Shown here: positions 23,746 through 32,546 of the stretch, in pieces
Numbering within the stretch: the stretch's first letter is position 1
How the letters are laid out: each line of letters starts with the position of its first letter
From: an uncultured Chlorobiaceae bacterium
GTDB lineage: Bacteria > Bacteroidota > Chlorobiia > Chlorobiales > Chlorobiaceae
DNA: 64,000 nt
Assembly (NCBI GenBank): GCA_903895195.1
Contig: CAITSZ010000027.1
Location: forward strand, 96,515 to 160,514
Direction: 5' to 3'
Program-made: the position numbers and the translations under genes
Notes under the pieces: model-generated
The model's input: the letters and a program-made list of their open reading frames with translations, nothing else
What the model was told of the DNA's origin: nothing
Databases searched by the model: none

Positions 23746-25092
23746 CTACTGCGTTTTGTTTGCAAATATAGCTTCTTTCAGGGCTGCCCAGCCAGATGTA
23801 GCCTTTATTCCTGAAGGAAGGATTGTCAGCGTTGACAGGGTTGCATTCTTGAAATTTGCATCTGTAATGTTGGATCCTTTCAGGTTAGCTCCTTCCAGAT
23901 TTGCTCCTTCCAGATCAGCATCAAAAAGCGATGCTCCTTCCAGATTTGCCTCGCTCAGATTTGCCCCGACGAGTATCGCCCCATAAAGCAAAGAATTTGA
24001 TAGATTGGCTTTACTGAGGTTTGCTCCCTTGAGAAATGCACGATCAAGGTTTGCTCCGTGAAGGTTTGCGCCTTGCAGTTGGGCTGACTTCATGTCAGCT
24101 TTATGGAAATTGGCAGAACTTAGATCTGCGCCTGCCATGTTTGCATTATCGAGAGAAGCTCCTTCAAAGCTTGAGCCGGCAAGAACCGCTTGCCGAAGAT
24201 TGATACCTTTCAGATTAGAATTTTCCAGCTTTTCTTCTTTAAGTGTTACGCCTACCTTTGGATTCAAGCCGCGCATTTTGTTCCACGATTCAACATCTTC
24301 GGCTATCAGCGACTCTTTTATTCTGTTTTCGGTCTGTGGTAACATTGTATATCCAGCAGGCAGAAGCACTGGTGCGGGTTCATTTTCTACAAGTTCAACA
24401 GGAGGCTGAGTGTTATAGATAATGCGGCTTGTTACAGTTTCATTGATAAATTTAGCATTGTGACGGGCACTCCATGACGAGGTTGCTTTTTCTCCTGATG
24501 GAAGGATGGTATCATTTGAAAGTATGGCCCCTGAAAGATTGGCCTGTTCGATGAACAAGGCTCCTTTGAGGTTGGTTCCTTTCAAGTTTGCATTTTCAAG
24601 ATTTGCCTCAAAAAGAATGGTATTAGCCATGTCAGCCTTACTGAGATCCGCGCTTTCAAGCATGGCCCATCTCATGTTTGCATTCTGAAGGTTTGCATGA
24701 GTAAATTTTGCCCCTTTCATGAATGCCTTTTTGAGATTTGCCTTAACAAGGTAAGCTCCGGTAAGATCAGTGTCTTTGAGATTTGCCCTTTGCATGAAGG
24801 CCATCATGAGGTTTGAAGCCGTCATGTCGGCCATATTGAGAGTTGATCCGTTGAGTTCGGCCCTGACAAGAACCGTTCGGCTAAGATTTGCTCCAGTCAG
24901 GTTGGTATCTTCAAGTATTGCTTTATAGAGGTCGATCTGTTTTGTTGGGTTTACGATACGCATCGCATTCCAATCTAACACGCTTTTTTTAAGCATCGTG
25001 AGTGCATCAGGATCGAATGCTGATGCAGGCTGGTTTATCAACAGCGCCAAAAAGGAAAAGAACATTGCTATAAGATGCCGTCGATGTTTCAT
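23746..25092 (-). CDS. Exported pentapeptide-repeat protein with two repeat arrays
   Basis: About 448 residues from the preferred ATG at 25092 (an upstream ATG at 25119 adds nine). A signal peptide (ending QPASA) leads to two copies of one module: a short helical WN-containing lead (LKKSVLDWNAMRIVNP and IAEDVESWNKMRGLNP), then a run of A(N/D)Lxx pentapeptides and an end piece TxLPSG(E/I)KATS(S/G)WxA. Each array should fold as a right-handed quadrilateral helix. The two halves look like an internal duplication. Its export suggests a periplasmic or surface scaffold rather than gyrase protection. No function can be assigned. Confidence 0.82.
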   Translation of the reverse strand: MKHRRHLIAMFFSFLALLINQPASAFDPDALTMLKKSVLDWNAMRIVNPTKQIDLYKAILEDTNLTGANLSRTVLVRAELNGSTLNMADMTASNLMMAFMQRANLKDTDLTGAYLVKANLKKAFMKGAKFTHANLQNANMRWAMLESADLSKADMANTILFEANLENANLKGTNLKGALFIEQANLSGAILSNDTILPSGEKATSSWSARHNAKFINETVTSRIIYNTQPPVELVENEPAPVLLPAGYTMLPQTENRIKESLIAEDVESWNKMRGLNPKVGVTLKEEKLENSNLKGINLRQAVLAGSSFEGASLDNANMAGADLSSANFHKADMKSAQLQGANLHGANLDRAFLKGANLSKANLSNSLLYGAILVGANLSEANLEGASLFDADLEGANLEGANLKGSNITDANFKNATLSTLTILPSGIKATSGWAALKEAIFANKTQ

Positions 25093-25284
25093 AAGGAGTT
25101 TTATTGATAATTGATGCAAAAAAAGTTTTACACGAACTCGCTGTCGGAAGCGAAAAATGACTGATGAGAAAAAGTAATTAAATAACTGCTGAGAAAATGA
25201 AACTTTATTGCAACTGCAGGTGGTTTAACTATTAATAGATTATGAAATAATAAGTTGTCCCAACTCGCCTAAACGATTTTAATT

Positions 25285-25986
25285 ATGGATGCCAATACTG
25301 GATATGTTGGAAAAGTGCTTGTTGTCGGAGCAACGGGCAAAACCGGACAATGGGTCGTTAAGAGACTATCGTATTACGGGATACCTGCCAGAGTGTTTTC
25401 GAGAGAGAGAGGAAAGGCTGAAAGTATGTTTGGGGAACGTGTTGAAATTGCAACTGGAAAGATTCAAAGTGCTTTAGATATTCGAGAGGCTGTAAAGGGT
25501 TGCGATGCTGTGATTTGTGCGCTTGGATCCAGTTCTGTGACTGGCGAGTCATCTCCGGCGGATGTTGATCGGGATGGAGTCATCAGGCTTGTTGATGAAG
25601 CGGCAAATGCCGGGGTGAAATATTTTGGATTGGTAAGCTCAATGGCGGTTACTAAATGGTATCATCCTCTTAATCTTTTTGCCGGGGTGCTGCTTAAAAA
25701 ATGGGAAGCTGAAGAGCATTTGAGAATGGTATTCGCTGGTGAAGGTCGATCGTATACCATTGTAAGGCCCGGGGGGTTAAAGGATGGGGAGCCTTTGCAG
25801 CATAAGCTTCATGTAGATACGGGCGACAAAATGTGGAGCGGGTGGATTAACCGATCTGATGTTGCCGAGCTGCTTGTGGTGGCATTATGGCTTGAAAAAG
25901 CAAAAAATAAAACATTTGAAGTCATCAATGAAGCGGATGAAGAACAAAAGTCCCTTGAACCCTTCTATGACAATCTTCCGGGATAA
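25285..25986 (+). CDS. Atypical SDR / NmrA-like NAD(P)-binding protein
   Basis: A 233-residue Rossmann protein with the glycine motif VVGATGKTGQWVVKRL at the N-terminus and a later VRPGGL segment typical of atypical short-chain dehydrogenases that act as epimerase-like or assembly factors. The Tyr-x3-Lys catalytic pair is not clear. Relatives in phototrophs (for example Ycf39-type proteins) help pigment or photosystem assembly, but that role here is only an idea. It stands alone, with a 165-base gap on the left and convergent to the receiver protein. Confidence 0.72.
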   Translation: MDANTGYVGKVLVVGATGKTGQWVVKRLSYYGIPARVFSRERGKAESMFGERVEIATGKIQSALDIREAVKGCDAVICALGSSSVTGESSPADVDRDGVIRLVDEAANAGVKYFGLVSSMAVTKWYHPLNLFAGVLLKKWEAEEHLRMVFAGEGRSYTIVRPGGLKDGEPLQHKLHVDTGDKMWSGWINRSDVAELLVVALWLEKAKNKTFEVINEADEEQKSLEPFYDNLPG

Positions 25987-26047
25987 AGCGCTTAGGGTTG
26001 TTGAAAAACCATCACAAGCATCAGAGTATCTTTATTAACAGATAGTT

Positions 26048-26407
26048 TTACAGGTTCTTTATTGCTCGTATCAGCTCCTGGCCGCTGAAAGGTTTTTTTA
26101 GTGTAGTGTTAGCTCCGAGGGCATCAGCCAGAACAAGGAAGTTTTCGGGGCCGACTTGTCCGCCGCCTGAAATAGCTATGATGTTTATCGATGGATATTG
26201 TTTCTTTACCTCAATAATCGTTTCAAAGCCCTCTTTTTCGGGCATGATAAGATCGGTAATCATTACAGAAATATCCCTCTGTTCCTTCAGTATCAAAAGG
26301 GCGTCTACGCCGTTTTCAGCTTCGTAAACAGTAAAGTTTTCCCTTTTCAGTACCGTACTCAAAAACTTTCTGACAGCTGCATCGTCTTCAACAACAAGAA
26401 TTTTCAT
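26048..26407 (-). CDS. Single-domain response regulator (receiver only)
   Basis: A 119-residue CheY-like receiver with no output domain. Acidic pair D8/D9, phospho-acceptor D52 (VMITDLIMPEKEG), S80 and K104 in KKPF are all present, so it should be phosphorylated and act through protein contacts. It lies downstream of the MurNAc-salvage operon on the same strand, after a 64-base gap; functional linkage is unproven and no kinase gene is in the window. Confidence 0.85.
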   Translation of the reverse strand: MKILVVEDDAAVRKFLSTVLKRENFTVYEAENGVDALLILKEQRDISVMITDLIMPEKEGFETIIEVKKQYPSINIIAISGGGQVGPENFLVLADALGANTTLKKPFSGQELIRAIKNL

Positions 26408-26471
26408 GATGGAAAGGTTATTTGAGTTTATTCTCTTTGCGTGAAAGATACGAGTTTTCAGCTTAAAAAGT

Positions 26472-27881
26472 TCACTGCAGCTTCTGAACTCTTTTTTTAA
26501 AGAAGGTCATATCGATACCAAGGCTTACCAAAAGGTTTACTATCACCGAGACGGTAATGTACCATGTCCATGCAAGTCCGAAAAATTTTAGGACAAATAC
26601 AATGCCCATACTGGCAACAAGACCAGTGCCAAGACTTGCCGGATGAAACGCCCTCTTGCTTTTGGATAACAGAAAAAGTCCCAGGAGCCCCCCATAAGTG
26701 AACGAAGCGATTTCAAGGCCTACCATGACAATTGCTTTGTTTCCGGCATCAAACATAAGCGCAATTATGATAAGCAGAATTGCCCAGATGAAGCTGATCA
26801 GTTTTGAAAGGCTGAGAGAAGCTTTTCCTCCAAGGATGTCGTTCACCGTTGAAGAGGCCAGGGCATTGATCGCAGAGCTATGTGTGGACATGGCGGCCGA
26901 CAGAACTCCAGCAATTAATAATCCCTTCAATCCTGCAGGGAGATAGTGAACAATAAAAAAGGCAAATTCACGGTCTTTTTCCATTGAGGCGCCATGCATG
27001 AACACCGATATCAGTGAGCCTGCAAGAAGAAAAACTGAAAACTGGAAAAAAACAAAAAAGCCACTGCCAATCATGGCTTTTTTTGCAGATGCAAGATCTT
27101 TGCATCCGAGCACACGCTGAACCATCATGTAGTCCACTCCGTGAGAAGAAAGGGAGAGCAGGATGCCGCCGATAAAGGCGCTGAAAAAGGCAAGAGGGTT
27201 GGTGAAAATATGAGTGTCTTTATTGATAATGTTCAATTTCCCCGATTTTTCAAGCAACATGAGTATGTCAGGAAGACTCTTGTCTATGCTATGAAAAAGA
27301 AAAACTATAGAGAGAATGCCACCCAGAAGGTAAAGAGAGAACTGAAAACTTTCCAGCCAGATCACTGCTTTAATACCACCCGAGAGCGTGTAGACAAGGG
27401 TGACCATCCCGATTATCATGATTGATAACGGAAGGGACCAACCGGTGACAACCTGAACAACAACACCAGCTGCAAGAAACCTGATGGCATCGCCAAGAGT
27501 TCTTGTTACCAGGAATACAATTGCTGCAAGTTTTTGCATGCCCGGTCCGAATCTGATGCCGATGACTTCATAAATAGAGCTGACGCCGTGTTTGAAATAC
27601 ATAGGCAAAAGCACGAAACTGACAAGTATCCTGCCTATAATGTATCCCATTGCAAGCTGGAGGAAGGTCCAGTCGCCCCTGTAGGCCAGACCGGGAACGC
27701 TGACAAATGTCAGTACCGAGGTTTCTGAAGCGACAATCGAGAGCATCGAAACAATCCATGGCATATTGTGGCCGCCGTGAAAATAGTCTCTGGAATTTTT
27801 GTTGCTTTTTCCGTGCCAAAGACCGAAAAGCGTATTGCCAATGAGAAACAGAATAATGATGGCAAGATCGATGGTCTGCAT
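26472..27881 (-). CDS. Sodium:solute symporter (SSS family), candidate amino-sugar importer
   Basis: A 469-residue transporter with about thirteen membrane helices and SSS family landmarks (WIVSMLSIVASETSVLTFVSVPG near the start; GLLIAGVLSAAMSTHSSAINALAS in the middle). The second is the usual Na+-site helix. It is the last gene of a same-strand group with NamZ, a sugar nucleotidyltransferase and an AmgK-like kinase, so MurNAc or a related amino sugar is the best guess for its substrate. The family is firm; the substrate is inference. Confidence 0.85.
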   Translation of the reverse strand: MQTIDLAIIILFLIGNTLFGLWHGKSNKNSRDYFHGGHNMPWIVSMLSIVASETSVLTFVSVPGLAYRGDWTFLQLAMGYIIGRILVSFVLLPMYFKHGVSSIYEVIGIRFGPGMQKLAAIVFLVTRTLGDAIRFLAAGVVVQVVTGWSLPLSIMIIGMVTLVYTLSGGIKAVIWLESFQFSLYLLGGILSIVFLFHSIDKSLPDILMLLEKSGKLNIINKDTHIFTNPLAFFSAFIGGILLSLSSHGVDYMMVQRVLGCKDLASAKKAMIGSGFFVFFQFSVFLLAGSLISVFMHGASMEKDREFAFFIVHYLPAGLKGLLIAGVLSAAMSTHSSAINALASSTVNDILGGKASLSLSKLISFIWAILLIIIALMFDAGNKAIVMVGLEIASFTYGGLLGLFLLSKSKRAFHPASLGTGLVASMGIVFVLKFFGLAWTWYITVSVIVNLLVSLGIDMTFFKKRVQKLQ

Positions 27882-27966
27882 TGTCTGTATTGTTCGGGGA
27901 AGTTTAATAAAAAAAGGTATCGGGTTGAGCCCTATTGTGTAGTGGGCTCAGCATGAATTGTATTAT

Positions 27967-29130
27967 TTATTGGTAGAGGTGAAAGCCGCGCTTGATTTCA
28001 GCAAATCCAGTTTCATCACTTTTCCATGAATTAATAATAGTATCGGTAGAGCATCCTCGAAGTATCATGCTACGGATATGACTGCTTCCGGCAAGAAGAT
28101 CGAAAGCAGGAAGGGTATCGTTGAATTCATACACTCCCTGTAGAAAGTTCAAATGCTGCGGGTAGATCTCATTGAGTGCAGTTGTTATGGCAACTCCGGT
28201 TGCAAAGGATCTGAACCTTGAGTGATCGGTAACCTGCAACCAGATGCCTCCGATAACTTTGCCGGAAAACTTATGAAATGCAGGCTTAAACCATACCGGA
28301 CGGAACAGAACCCCTTCGAGTCCGAAGCCGTTGCAACGTTCGGCAAGGTCGTAGGGATTTATGAATGGAGCTCCTGACAGTTGAAACGGCGTTGTTGTCC
28401 CTCGTCCTTCAGAAACGTTCAGCCCTTCGAAAAGACACATTCCTGGATAGACCTCTGCCGTGAAAAATGAAGGCATGTTGGGGGAGGGAGGAATCCAGGA
28501 AAGAGAGGTTTCAGGGAAGAGCATAGATCGATTCCAGCCCTCCATTGCAATAACGCTGAGGTTGATATCGAGTTTATTGATGTCACGGTAAAAACAGGCC
28601 AGTTCACCAGCAGTCATTCCGTGGCGGACTGGAACGGGAAAGATCCCCACAAATGAACGGAATGAAGGGTCCAGCATTGGTCCTTCGATTATGGTTCCTC
28701 CCAGAGGATTCGGTCGGTCAAGCACAATGATTTCAATATCCCTGCCTGAAACCGCTTCCATAAAAAGTGCCAGGGTATTGACATAAGTGTAGTAACGTGA
28801 GCCAACATCCTGAATGTCAAATATGATAAGATCGAGGTTGTCAAGGTGCGTTTTTTCAGGAAGAAGCGATTCTGCATTGTCACCGTAAAGGCTTACCACT
28901 TCACAGTCCAGTTCCGGTTGGTATGTGACGGAAATTTGATCCTGTTCGGTAGCGAAAAGGCCATGTTCCGGGGAAAAAATTTTTCTGATATGAAGCCCCC
29001 TTTCTTTCAGAACATTCCATGAGTATTTCAGTTCAGGAGTTACAGAGGTCTGGTTGACGATAAGACCTATGTTCCTTTTACGAAAGCTGTCGGTATTTCT
29101 GAGCAGGATGTCCAGCCCTGTGGCTACCAT
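27967..29130 (-). CDS. namZ: NamZ-family exo-beta-N-acetylmuramidase (DUF1343)
   Basis: DUF1343 proteins remove MurNAc from the non-reducing end of peptidoglycan fragments. Family landmarks: GLIVNQTSV, FSPEHGLFA, IFDIQDVGSRYYTYVNT, VLDRPNPLGG, the substrate-side RHGMTAGELA and SEGRGTTTPF. At 387 residues it has the usual length. No signal peptide is present and none is available upstream in frame, so this copy should act in the cytoplasm on imported material, unlike the secreted enzymes of some other bacteria. It sits 17 bases after the nucleotidyltransferase gene. Confidence 0.85.
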   Translation of the reverse strand: MVATGLDILLRNTDSFRKRNIGLIVNQTSVTPELKYSWNVLKERGLHIRKIFSPEHGLFATEQDQISVTYQPELDCEVVSLYGDNAESLLPEKTHLDNLDLIIFDIQDVGSRYYTYVNTLALFMEAVSGRDIEIIVLDRPNPLGGTIIEGPMLDPSFRSFVGIFPVPVRHGMTAGELACFYRDINKLDINLSVIAMEGWNRSMLFPETSLSWIPPSPNMPSFFTAEVYPGMCLFEGLNVSEGRGTTTPFQLSGAPFINPYDLAERCNGFGLEGVLFRPVWFKPAFHKFSGKVIGGIWLQVTDHSRFRSFATGVAITTALNEIYPQHLNFLQGVYEFNDTLPAFDLLAGSSHIRSMILRGCSTDTIINSWKSDETGFAEIKRGFHLYQ

Positions 29131-29147
29131 GCGTTTTTCCTGTTTTG

Positions 29148-30086
29148 TTAATGAGGCTTCATTACTGTTGTACTGAAGGGATCGACAACAGCGTTGATGA
29201 TGGCGGTTCCCGGGTTGACAGTTACTCCCGGCAGAAGTACTGAATTTGTGATTTTACAATCGGCACCTATACGGCATCCTTTTCCGATTACGGAGCAGGA
29301 TACCTCTGCATCTTTACTGATGAAAGCCTCCGGAGAGAGGTGGTGCGGATGCATGCCGATCGCAAGGTTCATTTTGTCAGACATGCCGGTAATAAGTGAT
29401 TCTTTATCCAGATTGGCCTGCCAGTAGCTCTGCATTGAGCCGATATCCCCCCATTGTCCGTCATGCAGGTAATAGCTGAGGCCACCATTATCAATAAGTC
29501 CAGTAAATCCTGTATCAACAATTCCTGAAAACTCCTGTTTCAGATAACGGAAAATCTTTGGGTTGAGAACGGCAGTGCCAGTATAGATATACGAAGAAAC
29601 AAGCCCGGTATTGCGGTTGTTTCGGAAGTCTTTGACAAGACCATTTTCAACACCGATATATCCTATGGCTGCAGCGTCAGGTGTGTCATACAAAGCAAGG
29701 GTTCCTGGTCGGCCGGACTTGAGATGGTGACGAATAAGTGCCCTGAAATCAATATCGGTAATAATGTCACTGTTGACCAGAAGAAACTCTTCGTTTCCTA
29801 AAAGGGATTCACATTTTTTCAGGCCGCCACCGGTTCCGAGAATTACCGGTTCCTCTGAAAACGTGATAGTGAGGCCAGGGAGCTCGCTTGATTCTATAAA
29901 TCGCCTTATCGCAATCGCATGATGGTGGATATTGCAGATAATCTCAGTGATTCCGGCTTGCTTTAACAAAAAAAAAGTATAAAAAAGACTCGGAATATTA
30001 AGAATCGGGATCAGTGGTTTCGGGATATGATCAGTTAATGGGCGCAATCGGGTACCGAAGCCGGCAGCGAGTATAAATGCTTTCAT
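29148..30086 (-). CDS. Sugar-1-phosphate nucleotidyltransferase (MurU-like, with beta-helix tail)
   Basis: Transfers a nucleotide to a sugar 1-phosphate. The N-terminal signature is ILAAGFGTRLRPLTDHIPKPLIPI, with LVNSDIITD carrying the metal-binding Asp. Residues about 245-312 add hexapeptide-like repeats (VSCSVIGKGCRIGADCKITNSVLLPGV) of a left-handed beta-helix, absent in the short Pseudomonas MurU. Overlapping an AmgK-like kinase gene by four bases and followed by namZ, it probably makes UDP-MurNAc from MurNAc 1-phosphate; mannose-1-phosphate guanylyltransferase activity is the alternative. Confidence 0.8.
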   Translation of the reverse strand: MKAFILAAGFGTRLRPLTDHIPKPLIPILNIPSLFYTFFLLKQAGITEIICNIHHHAIAIRRFIESSELPGLTITFSEEPVILGTGGGLKKCESLLGNEEFLLVNSDIITDIDFRALIRHHLKSGRPGTLALYDTPDAAAIGYIGVENGLVKDFRNNRNTGLVSSYIYTGTAVLNPKIFRYLKQEFSGIVDTGFTGLIDNGGLSYYLHDGQWGDIGSMQSYWQANLDKESLITGMSDKMNLAIGMHPHHLSPEAFISKDAEVSCSVIGKGCRIGADCKITNSVLLPGVTVNPGTAIINAVVDPFSTTVMKPH

Positions 30087-31090
30087 GCGGCAGTATTGTC
30101 AAGAAGAGTCTGTAGTATTTTCCCTGCTGTTTTCAGCTCTTTTCTTGCGTTTATATATTCGGGCAGGTAGCTCAGGGTTGGAGCAATCGAATGCTGGAAT
30201 GTAGAGTTTTTTTTAACCATGGTCTGGTAACTGAAGGTGCCAATAGCCTTGATATTTCGTTGAAAGGCCATGAGATCGAAATAAAAAAGATATTCGTCTA
30301 AACTCATTGTGGTCAGCCCGTGATTATAGAGAGCATTATAGTGATATTCTTTCAGCTCTTCAGTCAGCGAGGGGCTGAGCTTGACATAGGAGTCCCTGAT
30401 GAGAGAGACGGCATCATATTGCGGCAGACCCATTCGGGCGTCTTGAAAGTCAATAATCAGCGGCTTTTCATGGTAAATAAGAATATTACGGCTGTGGAAA
30501 TCGCGGTGGTTCAGAACAAAATGTTCAGGCTTGACAAGTATCTCTGCAATGGTTTCAAATTCATGGCGTAATCGACCGGCTGCCTGCTGGTCGAAAACCG
30601 CAGAAAAATAGCCGAGCAGGCCATGCGTGATAAAAAAATCAAATTCAAACATGAGTTTTTCATGATCAAAACTGATGCTGAAAGGAATCTGGTTATTGTG
30701 ACCTTGTATAGATTGAATTTGTATGAGGATATCAATGATCTCCCGGTAACGTTCAGGAGCAGTGTGTTCCAGTAAAGAACCGAATAAGTTCTGCAAAAGA
30801 AGGTCACCGCAGTCTTCAAGAAGCAGAAGTCCGTTTTCAGCATCAATTGCTATAAGCGCTGGAACAGGGATGGAATGACGGGATAAAAGGCTGTGCAATA
30901 TCAGAAAGGGGTATGTATCTGGCGTTGATGTTTCAAATGCCGGGTCGTAACAGGCTATAGCAGATCCATTAGTGCCGGTTACTCTGAAGTATTGACGGCT
31001 TGAGGCATCACCCTGTATTTTTATGATGGAAAGGGCTTTATTGCTGCAATGAGCGCTGAACAGGTCGGAGATTTTATTCTGAATGGTCAT
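30083..31090 (-). CDS. amgK: AmgK-like anomeric MurNAc/GlcNAc kinase (APH family)
   Basis: A 335-residue aminoglycoside-phosphotransferase fold kinase. GDASSRQYFRV (about 27-37) matches the AmgK ATP-site lead, LLLEDCGD is the hinge, HRDFHSRNIL the catalytic loop with its Asp, and IDFQDARMGLPQYDAVSLIRDS the metal site in the AmgK form rather than the antibiotic-resistance form. AmgK phosphorylates MurNAc at C1, bypassing de novo UDP-MurNAc synthesis. It is the first gene of the amgK-nucleotidyltransferase-namZ-symporter set. Confident of the family, less so of the sugar. Confidence 0.82.
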   Translation of the reverse strand: MTIQNKISDLFSAHCSNKALSIIKIQGDASSRQYFRVTGTNGSAIACYDPAFETSTPDTYPFLILHSLLSRHSIPVPALIAIDAENGLLLLEDCGDLLLQNLFGSLLEHTAPERYREIIDILIQIQSIQGHNNQIPFSISFDHEKLMFEFDFFITHGLLGYFSAVFDQQAAGRLRHEFETIAEILVKPEHFVLNHRDFHSRNILIYHEKPLIIDFQDARMGLPQYDAVSLIRDSYVKLSPSLTEELKEYHYNALYNHGLTTMSLDEYLFYFDLMAFQRNIKAIGTFSYQTMVKKNSTFQHSIAPTLSYLPEYINARKELKTAGKILQTLLDNTAA

Positions 31091-31179
31091 ACAGGCAACC
31101 TTCTCTGTCGGTGTCGTTTTAATACGAGGGCAGTTTCTGCTATTTCAATTGATAAATCCTTAAAAACTTTGGAGAACGC

Positions 31180-31222
31180 AAAAAAAAAGCACCCTATACT
31201 CATGGTATAAGGTGCTTTTTAA
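31180..31222 (-). terminator. Terminator of csmB
   Basis: Read on the minus strand, AGCACCTTATAC and GTATAGGGTGCT (31216-31205 and 31199-31188, one mismatch) form a stem with a 5-base loop, followed by eight Ts (complement of 31180-31187). It lies 16 bases after the csmB stop and isolates csmB from amgK. Confidence 0.85.
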
Positions 31223-31237
31223 AAAGAAAAGCAGTTC

Positions 31238-31459
31238 TTACTTTTTAGCAAGAGCTGAAGATAAAGACTGCAAAACCTGAGAAAGAGCGTTTACCAGGTT
31301 GCCAGCAAGATCGGTAGCTGTTTTTCCAAGAGGCTCAATAAGAGCTGCAGCTGTTTTGATTCCGCTGGTAAGCAATTCAACCTGCTGCTGAGCAAGTTTG
31401 CCTACAGTATCAAAGAGATTGCTGATGGCGCCTGATACATCATTTGTTCCGTTTGACAT
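31238..31459 (-). CDS. csmB: Chlorosome envelope protein B (CsmB/CsmF family)
   Basis: A 73-residue protein of the CsmB/CsmF family, located in the lipid envelope of the chlorosome light-harvesting organelle. The N-terminal MSNGTND and the hydrophobic, Ala/Leu-rich helical body (LFDTVGKLAQQQVELLTSG ... LVNALSQVLQSLSSALAKK) agree with my memory of Chlorobium CsmB. It is monocistronic, with its own terminator and a 380-base upstream region, as expected for a highly expressed structural protein. Confidence 0.85.
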   Translation of the reverse strand: MSNGTNDVSGAISNLFDTVGKLAQQQVELLTSGIKTAAALIEPLGKTATDLAGNLVNALSQVLQSLSSALAKK

Positions 31460-31839
31460 GGCTATTTTATTTAGAGTTTTAAGAAAAGTATTAAGGTAAA
31501 AATTGATTCCGGTCCTTATTCCCGATTTTCAGTCAAGTTAAAACATTTTCAACTCCAGACCAAATAGAAAAATATGATGCCGAGGCTGGAAGCTTCAAGC
31601 GTATAGATGTTCAGGATAATCTTTTAGAGGGAATCAGCACCATAGAGTAATCATATGAAAGAGGTATAGGCATGAGTCTGCGGTGTAAGGCAGGTGGCAT
31701 GTCTATTATTTCGGGGAAAGCTCTTCCTATTGAGCTGTTTTATATAATATATTGGTAAAAATATGTCAAAGTTTGTTCTGGCCAGTTTGACTTGACTGTA
31801 TGTATGCTACTGTTGAAAGAAACCTTTACCTGTTGAGCA
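31460..31839. promoter_or_regulatory. Divergent control region of csmB and the flavodoxin gene
   Basis: 380 bases with no convincing gene; must contain the promoters for csmB (minus) and the flavodoxin-like gene (plus). I could not pick -35/-10 boxes with confidence. A 28-codon frame at 31671 is probably chance. Confidence 0.35.
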
Positions 31840-32466
31840 ATGAAAGCCGTTATTTTATACGATAGTAAAACCTCAGGCGGATCTACGGAGGCTATTATTG
31901 ATACCATTGGCCTGAAGCTTGCTGAAAGCGGCGCTTATGTGGAAAAGGTAAAATGTAAGGCGCTGGCGGATTACAGTTTTATCAAGGAGTTTGATCTTAT
32001 TATCCTTGGTGCGCCGGTATACTATTTTCTCGTGGCCTCTCAGCTTCTTGGTGCTCTGAATTACGGGAATCTGAAAATAAATCTGAAGAGAAAAAAAATA
32101 GCAATGTTTTTGACTTGCGGAAGTTCTGAGGCGATGGCCGCGGTTCTTTATCTCCCGCAGTTGAAAATTCATTTGATCACTAACAAAATTCTTGTCGAAA
32201 AAATTTTCCCCTCCAATGTGCTTCATGAGAATAGTATCATCGATGAGTTTGTGATTGATGTTCTTCAAGCCTACAATAATACTTCAAGTCAAAAGGCTCT
32301 TTCAGCAAAATGGACCGATGAGTCGCGGGAATGGCTTCAGACTATTCCTTCTTTTCTTCAGAGCAAGTTTAAAATAATGGCTGAAGAGTATGCTGAGAAT
32401 ATGGGGTACAAGGAGATTACACTTGAAATGCTTCAGCTTGCCCGGGATGAAATGGGTGGAACCTGA
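31840..32466 (+). CDS. Flavodoxin-like protein with C-terminal PCP_red-like tail
   Basis: A 208-residue protein. Residues 1 to about 150 form a flavodoxin-type FMN domain: ILYDSKTSGGSTEAIIDTI is the phosphate-binding loop and LIILGAPVYYFLVAS the next one. The last 35 residues (FKIMAEEYAENMGYKEITLEMLQLARDEMG) resemble the C-terminal domain of the light-independent protochlorophyllide/chlorin reductase B subunits (PCP_red). The fusion hints at a role in bacteriochlorophyll reduction or its regulation, and it lies beside csmB. The flavodoxin call is firm; the tail assignment is by eye. Confidence 0.72.
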   Translation: MKAVILYDSKTSGGSTEAIIDTIGLKLAESGAYVEKVKCKALADYSFIKEFDLIILGAPVYYFLVASQLLGALNYGNLKINLKRKKIAMFLTCGSSEAMAAVLYLPQLKIHLITNKILVEKIFPSNVLHENSIIDEFVIDVLQAYNNTSSQKALSAKWTDESREWLQTIPSFLQSKFKIMAEEYAENMGYKEITLEMLQLARDEMGGT

Positions 32467-32546
32467 CGCATTTTGTTGGGTATTTTATCTATGAATACAT
32501 TTACTTTTTACTGATTTTAGTTTTAATAATAAAACGCATCGAGTTT

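Noticed and set aside
23746..25092. CRISPR-like or simple repeat array suggested by recurring TTTGC blocks
   Set aside because: The periodicity is the 15-base pentapeptide codon repeat of a coding gene, not spacers and repeats.
31671..31757. 28-codon frame upstream of the flavodoxin gene, with a GAAAGAGG-like ribosome site
   Set aside because: Too short, no recognisable motif, and the composition fits chance in an AT-rich control region.
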